Part shown: piece by piece, positions 40,539-51,003 of the stretch
Position numbering within the stretch: the first letter of the stretch is position 1
Layout: each line of letters begins with the position of its first letter
Assembly (NCBI GenBank): GCA_015069695.1
Contig: JADCRZ010000026.1
Location: forward strand, 1 to 64,000
Source: Williamsia sp.
Lineage (GTDB): Bacteria > Bacteroidota > Bacteroidia > Chitinophagales > Chitinophagaceae
Length of the DNA stretch: 64,000 nt
Direction of reading: 5' to 3'
The notes under the pieces: generated by a model
What the model was told of the DNA's origin: nothing
The model's database searches: none
What the model saw: the letters and a program-made list of their open reading frames with translations, nothing else
Made by a program: the position numbers and the translations under genes

Positions 40539-43286
40539 ATGCTCCGAATGGTACAAAGCTCGTCCTCAGGACAGGCGAAATCGTATTTCTCCGATGCGCT
40601 TTCCAAATCCGACTACTATGTCAGCGACCAGGAACTCAGGGGCCGGTTCAATGGAAGACTGGCCGAAAGGCTGGGGCTGGAGGAATTTGCCGACAAGCAA
40701 AGCTTCGACAGGTTATGCGACAACCTCAACCCGTCGACGGGCGAGCCGCTCACTCCCCGCCGCAATGAAGAACGGACGGTCGGGTATGACATCAATTTTC
40801 ACTGCCCCAAATCCGTCTCGATCCTGCATGCCCTGGCCAAGGACGATCATATCCTGGAGGCGTTCGAGCGAAGCGTTTCGGAAACGATGCGGGATATCGA
40901 GGCCGATACCAAGGTACGGGTGCGCAAAGGCGGGAAGAACGAAGACCGGCAAACCGGCGAGCTGGCCTGGGCGGAATTCACCCACCAGACCGCCCGGCCC
41001 GTCGAAGACCAGTCACCCGACCCGCATTTGCACAGCCATTGCTTTGTCTTCAACGCGACATGGGACGAAACCGAGAAAAAGTTCAAGGCGGGAAAGTTCA
41101 AGGATATCATGCAGGACATGCCGTATTACAAAGAACGGTTTCACAAGCGGCTTGCCGACCGGATGACCGAACTGGGGTACCGGGTCAGGCAGACCGAAAA
41201 GGCGTTCGAGATCGAAGGCGTGCCGCAAAAAGTGGTCGAGCATTTTTCCAAGCGCACCGACCAGATCGGGCGCATCGCCAAAGAAAAAGGGATCACCGAC
41301 CGCAATGAACTGGATGCCCTGGGCGCCAGGACGCGGGCAAAGAAACAGAAGGGCATGAGCATGGCCGAACTGAAAGCGGAATGGAAACGGCAGATGCGGG
41401 AAATCAGCCGAGACGATGCAAACGGCGAAGAGGACAAGGTCGTCCGTCATTCACCTGTGAAAGAACCACCCAGGCTGGACGTGCAGAAATGCATCGATCA
41501 TGCCGTGCTGCATTGCTTCGAGCGGGCTTCCGTCATGTCCGAAAGGAACATCCTGGGCACCGCCTGCAAATATGCCGTGGGCAACCCGTCCATCACCCTC
41601 GAGGCATTGACCGACGCTTTCCGGCAGGATGCGAGAATTATCCAGGTCAGAAGTAAGGAACGCACGCTCTGCACGACCAAAGGCGTCCTGCGCGAAGAAA
41701 AAATCATGGTAGACCTAGCCCGCGAGGGCCAAGGCAAAATGAAGCCACTTTACAAGGAAGCGCCAGATATGAAAGTGGACGGCCAGCAACGTACAGCGGT
41801 TACGCACGTGCTGACCACCCCCCACAGAGTTTCTATTATCCGTGGCGCAGCCGGGACGGGAAAAACGACCTTAATGCGCGAAGCCGTGGAATGGATGGAA
41901 AAAGCAGGCAAGACGGTAACGGTCGTCGCCCCCACCTCCCTTGCGGCAAGAAGCGTCCTGAAAAAGGAAGGGTTCGAGAAGGCGGAAACGGTGGCAAGCC
42001 TGCTGGTCGACGAAAACATGCAGAAGGGGCTGAAGGATCAGGTGCTCTGGGTGGATGAGGCCGGAATGCTCGGGACAAAGGATATGACCGCCCTGCTCGA
42101 TATCGCCACGAAACAGAATGCGCGTTTGATCCTGGGCGGCGACACAAGGCAGCATTCGAGCGTCGTGCGCGGCGATGCCTTGCGTATTCTGAACACGGTC
42201 GGCGGTATCCGTGCAGCGGAAGTCAGCAAAATCTATCGGCAGAAAGATACGCGGTACCGGGAAGTCGTGGAAGATTTATCCAAGGGTAATGTCCTGCAAG
42301 GATTCCAGAAACTGGATGAGATGCAGGCGATCAGGACAATCGACCCGGCGCAGGCGAATAAGGAGTTGGTGGAAGGCTATCTCGCTGCTCTTAAAAAGGG
42401 CAAGACCGCTCTGGTGATCTCGCCGACGCATGCGCAGGGCGACAAGGTGACGCAAGAAATCAGGCAAGGCCTGCGCGCGGCTGGCATGATCGGCAAAAAG
42501 GAAACGCGTGTCAAAAGACTGGCGAACCTGAACCTGACCGAAGCCGAAAAAAGGGACTGGCGCAATTTCTACGAAGATTACGTGATCCAGTTCAATCAAA
42601 ATGTCCCCGGCATCAAAAGAGGCAGCGCCTGGACGATCAGGGAAGTCACGGACGGCAAAATCCAGCTGGCCGACAAGGAAGGCAAGTTCGTCTCCCTTCC
42701 CTTGGATCGGGCCAAAGACTTTGACGTGTACAAGCTCGACCGCATCCCGTTGTCCAAGGGCGACAAAATACGGATCACGCGTAACGGCTTCGATGATCAG
42801 GACAAGCGCCTGAGCAACGGGATGGAGATGGACGTCGTGTCGGTCGATAAGCAAGGCAAGATCATGCTGATGAACAAGGCCAGCAAATCACGCTACATGC
42901 TGGACAGGGAATTCGGGCATATCGCGCATGCGCATTGCATCACCTCGCACAGTTCGCAAGGCAAGACGGTGGACGAAGTGTTCATCTCACAACCTTCCTC
43001 GACGTTCGGGGCGACGGATGCCAAGCAATTCTATGTTTCCGTGTCCAGGGCAAGAGATGTCGCAAGAATTTACACCGACGACAAGGAGGCCCTGCTCGAA
43101 CATGCCTCCGAACTGGGTGACCGGCAATCCGCCCTGGAACTGGTCGCGGAGAACACCAGCCATGCCAAGCATATGATGCACCTGCAAAGATCGACCTACG
43201 AAAACCTGGAAAAATTCAGGGAGGTCAAAGAGAACATCATCCGACACCAAGAAGACAGAGACCGCGATTATGAGCCAAGGCTTTAA
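40539..43286 (+). CDS. MobF family relaxase/helicase (TrwC/TraI-like)
   Basis: MLRMVQSSSSGQAKSYFSDALSKSDYYVSDQE; GYDINFHCPKSVSILHAL; HTC motif region PDPHLHSHCFVFNATWDE; helicase Walker A IIRGAAGTGKTTLMREAV. Confidence 0.92.
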   Translation: MLRMVQSSSSGQAKSYFSDALSKSDYYVSDQELRGRFNGRLAERLGLEEFADKQSFDRLCDNLNPSTGEPLTPRRNEERTVGYDINFHCPKSVSILHALAKDDHILEAFERSVSETMRDIEADTKVRVRKGGKNEDRQTGELAWAEFTHQTARPVEDQSPDPHLHSHCFVFNATWDETEKKFKAGKFKDIMQDMPYYKERFHKRLADRMTELGYRVRQTEKAFEIEGVPQKVVEHFSKRTDQIGRIAKEKGITDRNELDALGARTRAKKQKGMSMAELKAEWKRQMREISRDDANGEEDKVVRHSPVKEPPRLDVQKCIDHAVLHCFERASVMSERNILGTACKYAVGNPSITLEALTDAFRQDARIIQVRSKERTLCTTKGVLREEKIMVDLAREGQGKMKPLYKEAPDMKVDGQQRTAVTHVLTTPHRVSIIRGAAGTGKTTLMREAVEWMEKAGKTVTVVAPTSLAARSVLKKEGFEKAETVASLLVDENMQKGLKDQVLWVDEAGMLGTKDMTALLDIATKQNARLILGGDTRQHSSVVRGDALRILNTVGGIRAAEVSKIYRQKDTRYREVVEDLSKGNVLQGFQKLDEMQAIRTIDPAQANKELVEGYLAALKKGKTALVISPTHAQGDKVTQEIRQGLRAAGMIGKKETRVKRLANLNLTEAEKRDWRNFYEDYVIQFNQNVPGIKRGSAWTIREVTDGKIQLADKEGKFVSLPLDRAKDFDVYKLDRIPLSKGDKIRITRNGFDDQDKRLSNGMEMDVVSVDKQGKIMLMNKASKSRYMLDREFGHIAHAHCITSHSSQGKTVDEVFISQPSSTFGATDAKQFYVSVSRARDVARIYTDDKEALLEHASELGDRQSALELVAENTSHAKHMMHLQRSTYENLEKFREVKENIIRHQEDRDRDYEPRL

Positions 43287-43665
43287 ACTCAAATTCGACC
43301 AACTGCGTGAGAACGATCCCACGCATCGCGAAAAGCCGCTGCAGGACGGCGGTAAAGCCTATGAACAGTTCTACCCGGAAGAAAGCCATGCGCGGAACAT
43401 CTGCTTCGTCTGGCAAAGCGGCAAAAGACTGTTTTTGAATTACAGTTATCTAATCTCCGGGGAGTATTTGCCGGAAGAAAGGACGCTTACCTTGGCGTTC
43501 ACAACACAGACATTTATTCTGAAAGGCGTCAATCTGGAGAACCTCTTTTATGAAGTGATGAACCATGCCGTTAGGCAAATCGTTTGTGCCGATGAGAGAT
43601 ATAATCTGGTTGGGGAGGATGAAAAATTTGTCGTCAATGACATCCAGATCGTCAAGAACGGTTAA
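43270..43665 (+). CDS. Hypothetical protein
   Basis: 131 aa, overlaps the relaxase 3' end, same orientation. Confidence 0.55.
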   Translation: MSQGFKLKFDQLRENDPTHREKPLQDGGKAYEQFYPEESHARNICFVWQSGKRLFLNYSYLISGEYLPEERTLTLAFTTQTFILKGVNLENLFYEVMNHAVRQIVCADERYNLVGEDEKFVVNDIQIVKNG

Positions 43666-43730
43666 GTGGTTTGCAACCTGCAAAACGAAGCTGGCCCTAC
43701 GATCAGAGTGAAAAAGAAAATAACTCTTGC

Positions 43731-44453
43731 TCAATGCGCGAACACAATAAATTTTGCCTGGCTCATCTCTTTGCCGTTGGTGATATTGAGCAGGTAACTT
43801 CCGGAAGTAAGGCCGTGTAAGTTTAGCTTACATCCATCACTCGTCTTTGTGATGGCATTATTGGAAACAGACAATATAGTCTGTCCGGTCATATCAAATA
43901 CAGTGAACTTAGTGTTGTCATTTACGTTGCCGTTGTAATCAACGATCAAATCGCCAGCTGTCGGATTGGGATAGGTGCGAAGCGTTTTAGAAACTATGAT
44001 CGGAGCAACACTGCATGACGGGATAGTAACGCTCTGACCTTCCTGCTTGTAGCCATAAATAGTAATGCCTCCCTCAGTGCATCTTCCTTGCACACTCCAA
44101 GTGATATTCATACCTACTTTTACAGGAATAACGGCGGAGCAATTACCAGAGAAATCGCAGGAATATCTTAACGTTTCTGCTTCATATGTTTCTGCAGTAA
44201 TAATATTTGTGCTTACAGCTCTAACTATATATACTTGGTTTTGCTTCCCTTTCCATTTTAAGTTAAGAGTTGAACAAGTTTTAGTCTCAACTCGAAGGTT
44301 GCTTAAAATATCGCAGGTCGAGCTTTGAGTTTTCAAACCAGCTTCAGGACACTGACAAAAAGCCGTCCCAGATAAAACGGTCATTTCTAAGGCTAAGAAT
44401 ATAAATACTCTCATTTTTAATAATTGTAATAAACTTAATGGATAAAATCTCAA
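43731..44453 (-). CDS. Secreted protein with FnIII-like region and T9SS type A sorting domain
   Basis: Signal peptide; TYPNPTAGDLIVDYNG...FTVFDMTGQTILS...LTSGSYLLNITNGKEMSQAKFIV. Confidence 0.8.
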   Translation of the reverse strand: MRFYPLSLLQLLKMRVFIFLALEMTVLSGTAFCQCPEAGLKTQSSTCDILSNLRVETKTCSTLNLKWKGKQNQVYIVRAVSTNIITAETYEAETLRYSCDFSGNCSAVIPVKVGMNITWSVQGRCTEGGITIYGYKQEGQSVTIPSCSVAPIIVSKTLRTYPNPTAGDLIVDYNGNVNDNTKFTVFDMTGQTILSVSNNAITKTSDGCKLNLHGLTSGSYLLNITNGKEMSQAKFIVFAH

Positions 44454-44839
44454 AAAAATCTCATTACTCCTATAAAAATTACAACTAATAAAGGTATGGT
44501 TCCAAACGCAATGAGATTATCTGCCTTTTTTACAAATAAAGTTTCCTTCTTCAAACTCTTTACTAAAAACGCCAATTTTTTGGATAATATATAATGGATA
44601 CCAAATATAAAAGTACCTACTATTATATAGGAAAGCCATTCGTTATAATTGCACATAAAGCTTACCTTTTCTCTCAATCCAGGTAAAATTTTTTCGACCA
44701 ATACTAGAATTGTGAGGAACGCAAAAAAGGAATTTATAAGAACTAAATTTAAAGCACGGGTAATTGCCCATTTTTCATTTTTTTCTTTGGAAATGAAGAA
44801 GATATAATAAGTGAAAAAATAGAACTCTAAAAGTTTCAT
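44450..44839 (-). CDS. Small multi-pass membrane protein; candidate immunity protein
   Basis: ~4 hydrophobic segments; AT-rich; in line behind the RHS gene. Confidence 0.65.
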   Translation of the reverse strand: MKLLEFYFFTYYIFFISKEKNEKWAITRALNLVLINSFFAFLTILVLVEKILPGLREKVSFMCNYNEWLSYIIVGTFIFGIHYILSKKLAFLVKSLKKETLFVKKADNLIAFGTIPLLVVIFIGVMRFF

Positions 44840-44854
44840 ATGGTTACTGGATTT

Positions 44855-45211
44855 TCACCGTGTTTTTTTATATCCAACTCGTCGACTATTTATAATTTTA
44901 CTTGTTAAAAATCCAATTATTAAACCCAAAAAAGTAACTCCAAAATAGTCATGATATAACAGTTTATCAATAGTATATACTTTCTTTTCCATTGTTAAAT
45001 ATAACGGCAATAGTCCTAATATTACTAGTGAAACACTGACTAATAATATTAATACTAAACAGTGAATAGCAAAACTTAATAGCGCTGGAACTTTTTTTGA
45101 GAAAATTATCAAATTTGAAATGGGTTGGACAAAACGAAGAATATTGCCCCAAAATATAAGACCAATAAAAAAACCCCATATCAACAGAATATCGAATTGT
45201 AGATTATTCAC
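44855..45211 (-). CDS. Small multi-pass membrane protein; candidate immunity protein
   Basis: ~4 hydrophobic segments; starts about 10 bp after the RHS stop. Confidence 0.65.
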   Translation of the reverse strand: MNNLQFDILLIWGFFIGLIFWGNILRFVQPISNLIIFSKKVPALLSFAIHCLVLILLVSVSLVILGLLPLYLTMEKKVYTIDKLLYHDYFGVTFLGLIIGFLTSKIINSRRVGYKKTR

Positions 45212-45220
45212 GTATTTCCC

Positions 45221-48200
45221 TCATTTAAATGGATTAAAAATATTAAAATTTGATACACCTCCAATGATAGACGAGATTAAAAAGGAGCTATTATTGACAA
45301 AGGAATTAAAGCTAGAAACTGCACCTTTAAATGTCGTAGCACCAAAATATTTCGCTTGCAACCAAGTATTCAAATTCTTTGTCTGAAAAAAGTGCTTCGA
45401 AATACCCCCTCCAATCCCTCCCCATAGTGCCGCATTCAAGGGGTTTGTTTTATGACACGGATCTACTAGATTTGCTAATTCTTGACCACCAGCACTACCA
45501 ACTCCAGATATTATCGATGAAGCGAATGAAGCCACTAATTGATTTGAGGCAAATCCTAATATTCTTGCTATACTACCACCTATGGGGCCTGCAACAGCGC
45601 CAACCCCTCCTGCAATAGCGCCATTTATTATAGCTGCAGCAATTTGTTTGTTAGAAATGTTTCCGTCATTGGCAATATAAGTAATAGCTAAATTAACCGC
45701 GGCTCCGATAACAGCACCTCCAATAATCCATATAAATCGGCCATCCTTATCAAAAGAATTTATGGGCTTATTATCTACATAGTTATACTGATTTAATCCT
45801 CCCTCTTCCTCAATCGGGTCACGATTTAACCACCTTCCTAAATTTGCGTCGTAAGCGCGATAGAGTGCCAAGTATAATCCACTCGCCGCATGATAATAGT
45901 GTCCCGTGAAACCTAAATCGGCATCCAGCGTTCCAGAAACCTTTGTCCTCCTGCCATACGGATCATAATCATACCGGACGACCACAACGCCATTCGTGTC
46001 CGTCATCTCGCGTACGGAACCAAGATGGTCGAAGGTGTAATAATACTTGCTGCCGTTGATCTGCTCGCCTTGCGCAAAGAACCGCTTGACGACTGTGCTT
46101 CCGCTTGCATCGCGTTCTTCGGCCAGTTCCGTGCCGTCCCAAAGCCACCGCCTGATGACGGCGCCGTTCAGCTTTTCGGCGACGCGCCGGCTTAAGCCGT
46201 CATAGACGAATTCGATGACGTTGGAGCCTTGCGTGATTTTCACCAGCCGGTCGGCGGCGTCCCAGCCATAGGTGGCGCCATGCAAGCTGGCGGAAACCGT
46301 ATTGCCGTTGGCATCATAAGTAAGCACGTTGTTATTGACCGGGTTGTTGACCGGCAATATCCCCTTGTTCCGTATCGTGTCGATATCCGTTTGCCTGGTT
46401 AGCTGGTTGAGGGAATTATATTCCGACAAGGTTATATGGTAGTCGGCATGTTCGCTCGTCCTGTTGCCCGCCGAATCATAACGGTAGGCGTATCTCGGCA
46501 GGATGGTTGTGGGGCTGACAAACTTGGTGGCGGCTTCTTGGGTCACGGAAAGCAACTGGTCGGCGGTGTCATAGACGAGGTCGTCCGTTTTCGGCGCGCT
46601 GCCGCTGACCTGTTTCGTCCATCTTGTGATTTGCGCCTGGGCGTTATATTCGTAATCGAATTTCGACAAGGTGTTGCCCCAGGGGGTTCTGTTCCACAGC
46701 TGCTTCAAGCGTTGGTCGCCTTTGTTGTCGAAATATTGAAAAAGCGTGCTGATGCCGTTCGGCATGGCGACCGACGCCAGCCTGTCCGTCTGGTTGACGT
46801 AGCCATAGGCAAAACGTCCCAAAATATTGGTGGCGGAGGTCACCCGGCCCAGGATGTCGAATTCCACCGAAGACGACACGCCGTTGATGGAACGTCCGCT
46901 GACGCGGCCAAGCGAATCGTAGCTATAAGCGATCAAGTCGTTGGCGAGCGGGCCATCGACCGAGGCCAGGGCGCCCGTTCCGAGCAGGGGAATGGTCAGT
47001 ACCGGGTTGTAGTTGTATGTCGTTTTGCCCGTGCCGTCGGTCATGGTAGCGATACGGTTATAACGGGTGTCGAAGGTATAAGAGACGGATGGCGTTGCAA
47101 CCAGGGCATTGGGATAAGCGATCTGTTTCAGGTTGCCGTCGTTAAAATAACTGTATTGCGTCTTTTGTTGCTTCTGGTCGGTGACTTCCTTCAAGCGGCT
47201 GGTGGTCTTCTCATACGCATATGAAACGGACTTGCCGTCATGGTAGGTTTTGGCGATCAGGCGGCTCTGCAGGTCATAGGTAAAGCTGGTGATATGCTTG
47301 AGCGGGTCGATGATCTGGGAGGGGCTGCCGCAATCGCACCAGCTGAGTTGCGTGACCCGGCCCAGCGCATCCTGGCTGGCGGTGACCCGGTCAAGAGAAT
47401 CGTAGATCGTATGCGACCACCTGCCCAGCCGGTCACGGCTATGAATGGCGTCAAGGCGGTCATAGACGATCTGTTCGTAAGAACTGTCGGGATAGGTGAC
47501 GATGGTGGGACGGTCGAGGGCGTCGTAATCGGTCGTGATCGTATAACCTTCGGGATCGGTCATCGTGCGGATGCGCCCGAAATCATCGTAAGTGAAATTC
47601 ATCGTGGTGCCGGGAACGGGGCCGCTGACGGATTTCAGGGTGCCATTGGCGTTATAGGCGAAATTCGTCGTTTCTTTTTTCGGGTTGGTGACGCTTAAGA
47701 GTTGCCCAGCCTGATTATAGGTAAAGCGTGTCAGCATACCTGAAGCATCGATGGCCGTGAGCGGGAGATACTGGCCGTTATACGTATATTTCGCCAGCAA
47801 TTCATTTGCCTGACCCGTGGTCTGGCAGATTTCAAGCAGGTTGATGTTGGTGGAATCGTAGAGATAGGTCGTCCTGCGGCCCGAAGGATCGGTGGCGCTC
47901 GTCACATTACCCAGCAGATTATAAGCGAAGCGGGTCAATTGGCTGGTACCGTCATCGAGAACGCGTCCAATGACCGAGGGCTGTGCAGACATGCCCAAAT
48001 TTGCCCTTACCGCGTCGCTTTGGTTCTGGTAAGCGTACCAAAGCCGGTTTTCCAAGGGTTCTTTCGTGCTTTCCAGGATGGGCGCGGCATATCCCTCTTC
48101 GCCCGGCTGGTAAGCGCCATGCAGCCAATGGTATATTTTTGCCTTCGTGTAGTCTCCTGGGGCTTCGCGCATCGCCTTTTTGTCCCAAAAGAAGGTATTG

Positions 48201-50362
48201 CGATACTGCATGTAATCGTTGTGGAAAATATTGTTACCGGTCGAGGGTGCGACGGTATCCGCAGACCCGATCTCGGGCGCACCTTCACGGTATTCCACCC
48301 GTTCTTTTTCTCCCAAAGGGTAATGGGTTTCCAGCACGGCGCCGCGCCCGTCGGTTCCGTCATCCTTGATGAAGGATGTCGTGCCGTAAGGCGTGGTCAT
48401 GCGGTCGATGAAATCGCCTTCCTGCTCGGCATAATGAAAGGAGGAAGACATGCCGATGACGTCGGTGATTTTTACCAGGCGCCCTTTGGAATCGTAGTCG
48501 AACGTCGCATATCTGCCGAAAGGATCGGTCACCTTCGCAATCTTATCGTCGTTATCACCGACATAGGACAAGGTCGTGACCTGACCGGTGGCATCGCGAA
48601 GTGCCGCAATCCTGAACCGGTCGCGGTCATAAGAGAGCGTGAGCCTGTTGCCGGCGATGTCGACGACTTCCGTCAGGAATATTTTTCGGCCGACGGACGT
48701 GTTGCCGTCGGGCCGCGCATAGATTTCTTTCGAACCGTCGGAATGGCGCAACTCGTAGCACGTGGCGCAGATGCGCACGAGGACATCGTTGCTTTGCATT
48801 TCAGGCGCATAGCTTTGCGTTCTGGCGTTGAACGACGTGAATGTCCTGAAGCCGCCGCCCATCAGGTAGATGTCGGCATTCGCCGAGAGATGTTTCGGAT
48901 CGTCCTGGATGTAAGACACGTAATTGAATGTCCATTTCGGCCCCAGATTGGAATAGCTGAAATTGGCGGGCTGGTAAGTATCCTTCTGGTGGTAATCGAC
49001 ATCGAAGACCATCGCCGGCCCGAGAGCGGGGACATAGGAAACCGGGCGGTCGAAAACATGCAGGCTGACGGCGCTGCCGTGCACGTTGCTTTGTGCCATG
49101 GGCGGCACAGGCGGTTCCAACGTGGAAGAGTTGCATTTCCCGGCACTGCCGCCCAAGGCAACGTTCTTCTTGCTGACGGCCCGGCCTATATCCACCAGCT
49201 GGTCGCCTTTGCCAAAGACGCTGCTGCCTTCGTTTTCGTCGACGCTCCGCCACCCTTTCGGCAAAGCGCCTGCCGGCACCAGGAAATATCCGCTGGCGCT
49301 GGAATCCAATGCAGCGGCAGACAGCCAGAATTGCTGGCCGTACGTCGTGCCCATCGTGGCGTCTTCACATTGATAATAGCCGCTGTCCTTGACAAGAAGA
49401 GTGCTGTAATGTCCAAGCTTCCAATGAATGACGGCATTGGCTATGACTTCGGCTCCGACTTCCCGGAAGGCCATTTGGTAGTTCAGGCCGATCTTCCGGG
49501 ACATGCCTTGCAGTTCGGCAAGAGAAAAACCTTTGGCCGTCGATTGAAGCTCCATAAGCTCCTTGCTGGAAAGATGCGCGCTATCCTGAAGAGAAAAAAG
49601 ATTGTTCAAGGCATAAGGGCCGCATTTGAAGGAATAGGCCGGTGTGGTTTTCATCCGGTGCAGGGCCTGGCGGATCAATACGATCCGTGTGACAGCCGGG
49701 CCTTCGATCATTCTATGATCGATCTCCGTCACCAGCGAATCCATCTTGTCTACCTCGCCGACCCAGGTGTGCATCATCAGCAGTTCCGAGACGACACGGT
49801 CGGCGAGATTTTTGAGCTTCGGTTCGTTTTGTTTTTTCAGAAGATCCCATGATTGCTGCCAAGCCTGCACTGCTTTGCTGAAATATCCGCTGCGGCGATA
49901 GACGAGACCCATATCGGCGAGGAGCGATCCGCGCCAGCGGCTATCCGGGTAGGAAACCAAAAAATTCAGCAGCGCGGAAAAATCATCCGGGCTTTTCCGC
50001 TGCGAGTAACCGGCAAGTGCATAAAGCAACGCCTGATTTTCTCCCGGTCTGGCAGCAACAGGCGAAGGAACCAATGGCTCTTCAAAAAAATGGATTTTGA
50101 AAATTTCTTCATCTGCCGGGTCTGTTGAAAAAGAAGCCGGAATGGCGTCCCCGGCAGAAAGAATATCCTTTGGCAGCGTTCGGTTTACAGTAACATTTTG
50201 CGGTGTACGTACCAGCTTGTAATTATCGGTCTGACCGGAAGTTGCAAAAAACAGGATCAGACCGAAGGCTGAGAACAAAAGTCTCTTGCCCGTCTTTTCT
50301 GTTACTGCAGGAAAAGAAAATAAACTGGAACCACTACCGGTATGCTTTGGAAATAACAGCAT
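45221..50362 (-). CDS. RHS/YD-repeat polymorphic toxin with N-terminal TPR-like and C39-like peptidase domains
   Basis: FKCGPYALNNLFSLQ...VIHWKLGHYSTLLV (C39-like Cys/His); many YD repeats; core end LYLALYRAYDANLGRWLNRDPIEEEGGLNQYNYVDNKPINSFDKDGR then unique tail. Confidence 0.92.
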   Translation of the reverse strand: MLLFPKHTGSGSSLFSFPAVTEKTGKRLLFSAFGLILFFATSGQTDNYKLVRTPQNVTVNRTLPKDILSAGDAIPASFSTDPADEEIFKIHFFEEPLVPSPVAARPGENQALLYALAGYSQRKSPDDFSALLNFLVSYPDSRWRGSLLADMGLVYRRSGYFSKAVQAWQQSWDLLKKQNEPKLKNLADRVVSELLMMHTWVGEVDKMDSLVTEIDHRMIEGPAVTRIVLIRQALHRMKTTPAYSFKCGPYALNNLFSLQDSAHLSSKELMELQSTAKGFSLAELQGMSRKIGLNYQMAFREVGAEVIANAVIHWKLGHYSTLLVKDSGYYQCEDATMGTTYGQQFWLSAAALDSSASGYFLVPAGALPKGWRSVDENEGSSVFGKGDQLVDIGRAVSKKNVALGGSAGKCNSSTLEPPVPPMAQSNVHGSAVSLHVFDRPVSYVPALGPAMVFDVDYHQKDTYQPANFSYSNLGPKWTFNYVSYIQDDPKHLSANADIYLMGGGFRTFTSFNARTQSYAPEMQSNDVLVRICATCYELRHSDGSKEIYARPDGNTSVGRKIFLTEVVDIAGNRLTLSYDRDRFRIAALRDATGQVTTLSYVGDNDDKIAKVTDPFGRYATFDYDSKGRLVKITDVIGMSSSFHYAEQEGDFIDRMTTPYGTTSFIKDDGTDGRGAVLETHYPLGEKERVEYREGAPEIGSADTVAPSTGNNIFHNDYMQYRNTFFWDKKAMREAPGDYTKAKIYHWLHGAYQPGEEGYAAPILESTKEPLENRLWYAYQNQSDAVRANLGMSAQPSVIGRVLDDGTSQLTRFAYNLLGNVTSATDPSGRRTTYLYDSTNINLLEICQTTGQANELLAKYTYNGQYLPLTAIDASGMLTRFTYNQAGQLLSVTNPKKETTNFAYNANGTLKSVSGPVPGTTMNFTYDDFGRIRTMTDPEGYTITTDYDALDRPTIVTYPDSSYEQIVYDRLDAIHSRDRLGRWSHTIYDSLDRVTASQDALGRVTQLSWCDCGSPSQIIDPLKHITSFTYDLQSRLIAKTYHDGKSVSYAYEKTTSRLKEVTDQKQQKTQYSYFNDGNLKQIAYPNALVATPSVSYTFDTRYNRIATMTDGTGKTTYNYNPVLTIPLLGTGALASVDGPLANDLIAYSYDSLGRVSGRSINGVSSSVEFDILGRVTSATNILGRFAYGYVNQTDRLASVAMPNGISTLFQYFDNKGDQRLKQLWNRTPWGNTLSKFDYEYNAQAQITRWTKQVSGSAPKTDDLVYDTADQLLSVTQEAATKFVSPTTILPRYAYRYDSAGNRTSEHADYHITLSEYNSLNQLTRQTDIDTIRNKGILPVNNPVNNNVLTYDANGNTVSASLHGATYGWDAADRLVKITQGSNVIEFVYDGLSRRVAEKLNGAVIRRWLWDGTELAEERDASGSTVVKRFFAQGEQINGSKYYYTFDHLGSVREMTDTNGVVVVRYDYDPYGRRTKVSGTLDADLGFTGHYYHAASGLYLALYRAYDANLGRWLNRDPIEEEGGLNQYNYVDNKPINSFDKDGRFIWIIGGAVIGAAVNLAITYIANDGNISNKQIAAAIINGAIAGGVGAVAGPIGGSIARILGFASNQLVASFASSIISGVGSAGGQELANLVDPCHKTNPLNAALWGGIGGGISKHFFQTKNLNTWLQAKYFGATTFKGAVSSFNSFVNNSSFLISSIIGGVSNFNIFNPFK

Positions 50363-51003
50363 AGAAATAAGGTTGTAAATCTGCCAGAAAAATGATCGGA
50401 ACTATTCCGAAGGAAGCAAAGTGGCGATCAGGCGGTTGTTACCGGACATGTTTTGAATCGGCCCTGAAAACAAAATAATTTATGTCGATGTCCCGAAAGC
50501 CGCCTAAATCATTTATAGCCGCTCATAAAAGCGCAGGGAAATGCAGCATTTTGTCTTATGAATGAAAACGGCCAAAGCAGATTTTAAAAGGGGCTTAAAT
50601 GGATAAGAAGAATAGATGTGGTTCATAAAACGCTTTTTTACTGCGTGGTCTACAATAATACCCGGTCGTAGGTAGGATTAAGCTTAAGCACGAAGGGATT
50701 GTAGATGCATCAAGATGTAATCTGCTGAAAACGATATATATGAGTATAAACTGTTTTACAGATGGAAGGCAGAAAAACTAATATTGCGCCGAACTCGAAT
50801 GCTGTCTGAAAAAATTACTCAATCTTGATGATCGAGTTCAAGTTAAGAAAATTTTCTCGCCGACGAATTATTATTTTGATTTTAATTTGAGCTATAGTTT
50901 CGTGTGTCCGTTTTTTCTATACTTTAAAGGCCTTCACGCTGCTCATTCTCCGCAACATTCAAGAGCGACTTTAGCAGAGTGGTCTATTGATTTTTTTAAT
51001 GCC

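Noticed and set aside
42276-42854. 192 aa minus-strand ORF and other ORFs opposite the relaxase
   Set aside because: Antisense to conserved MobF helicase sequence
47939-49852. 637 aa plus-strand ORF
   Set aside because: Antisense to the GC-rich RHS gene; long spurious frame caused by codon bias
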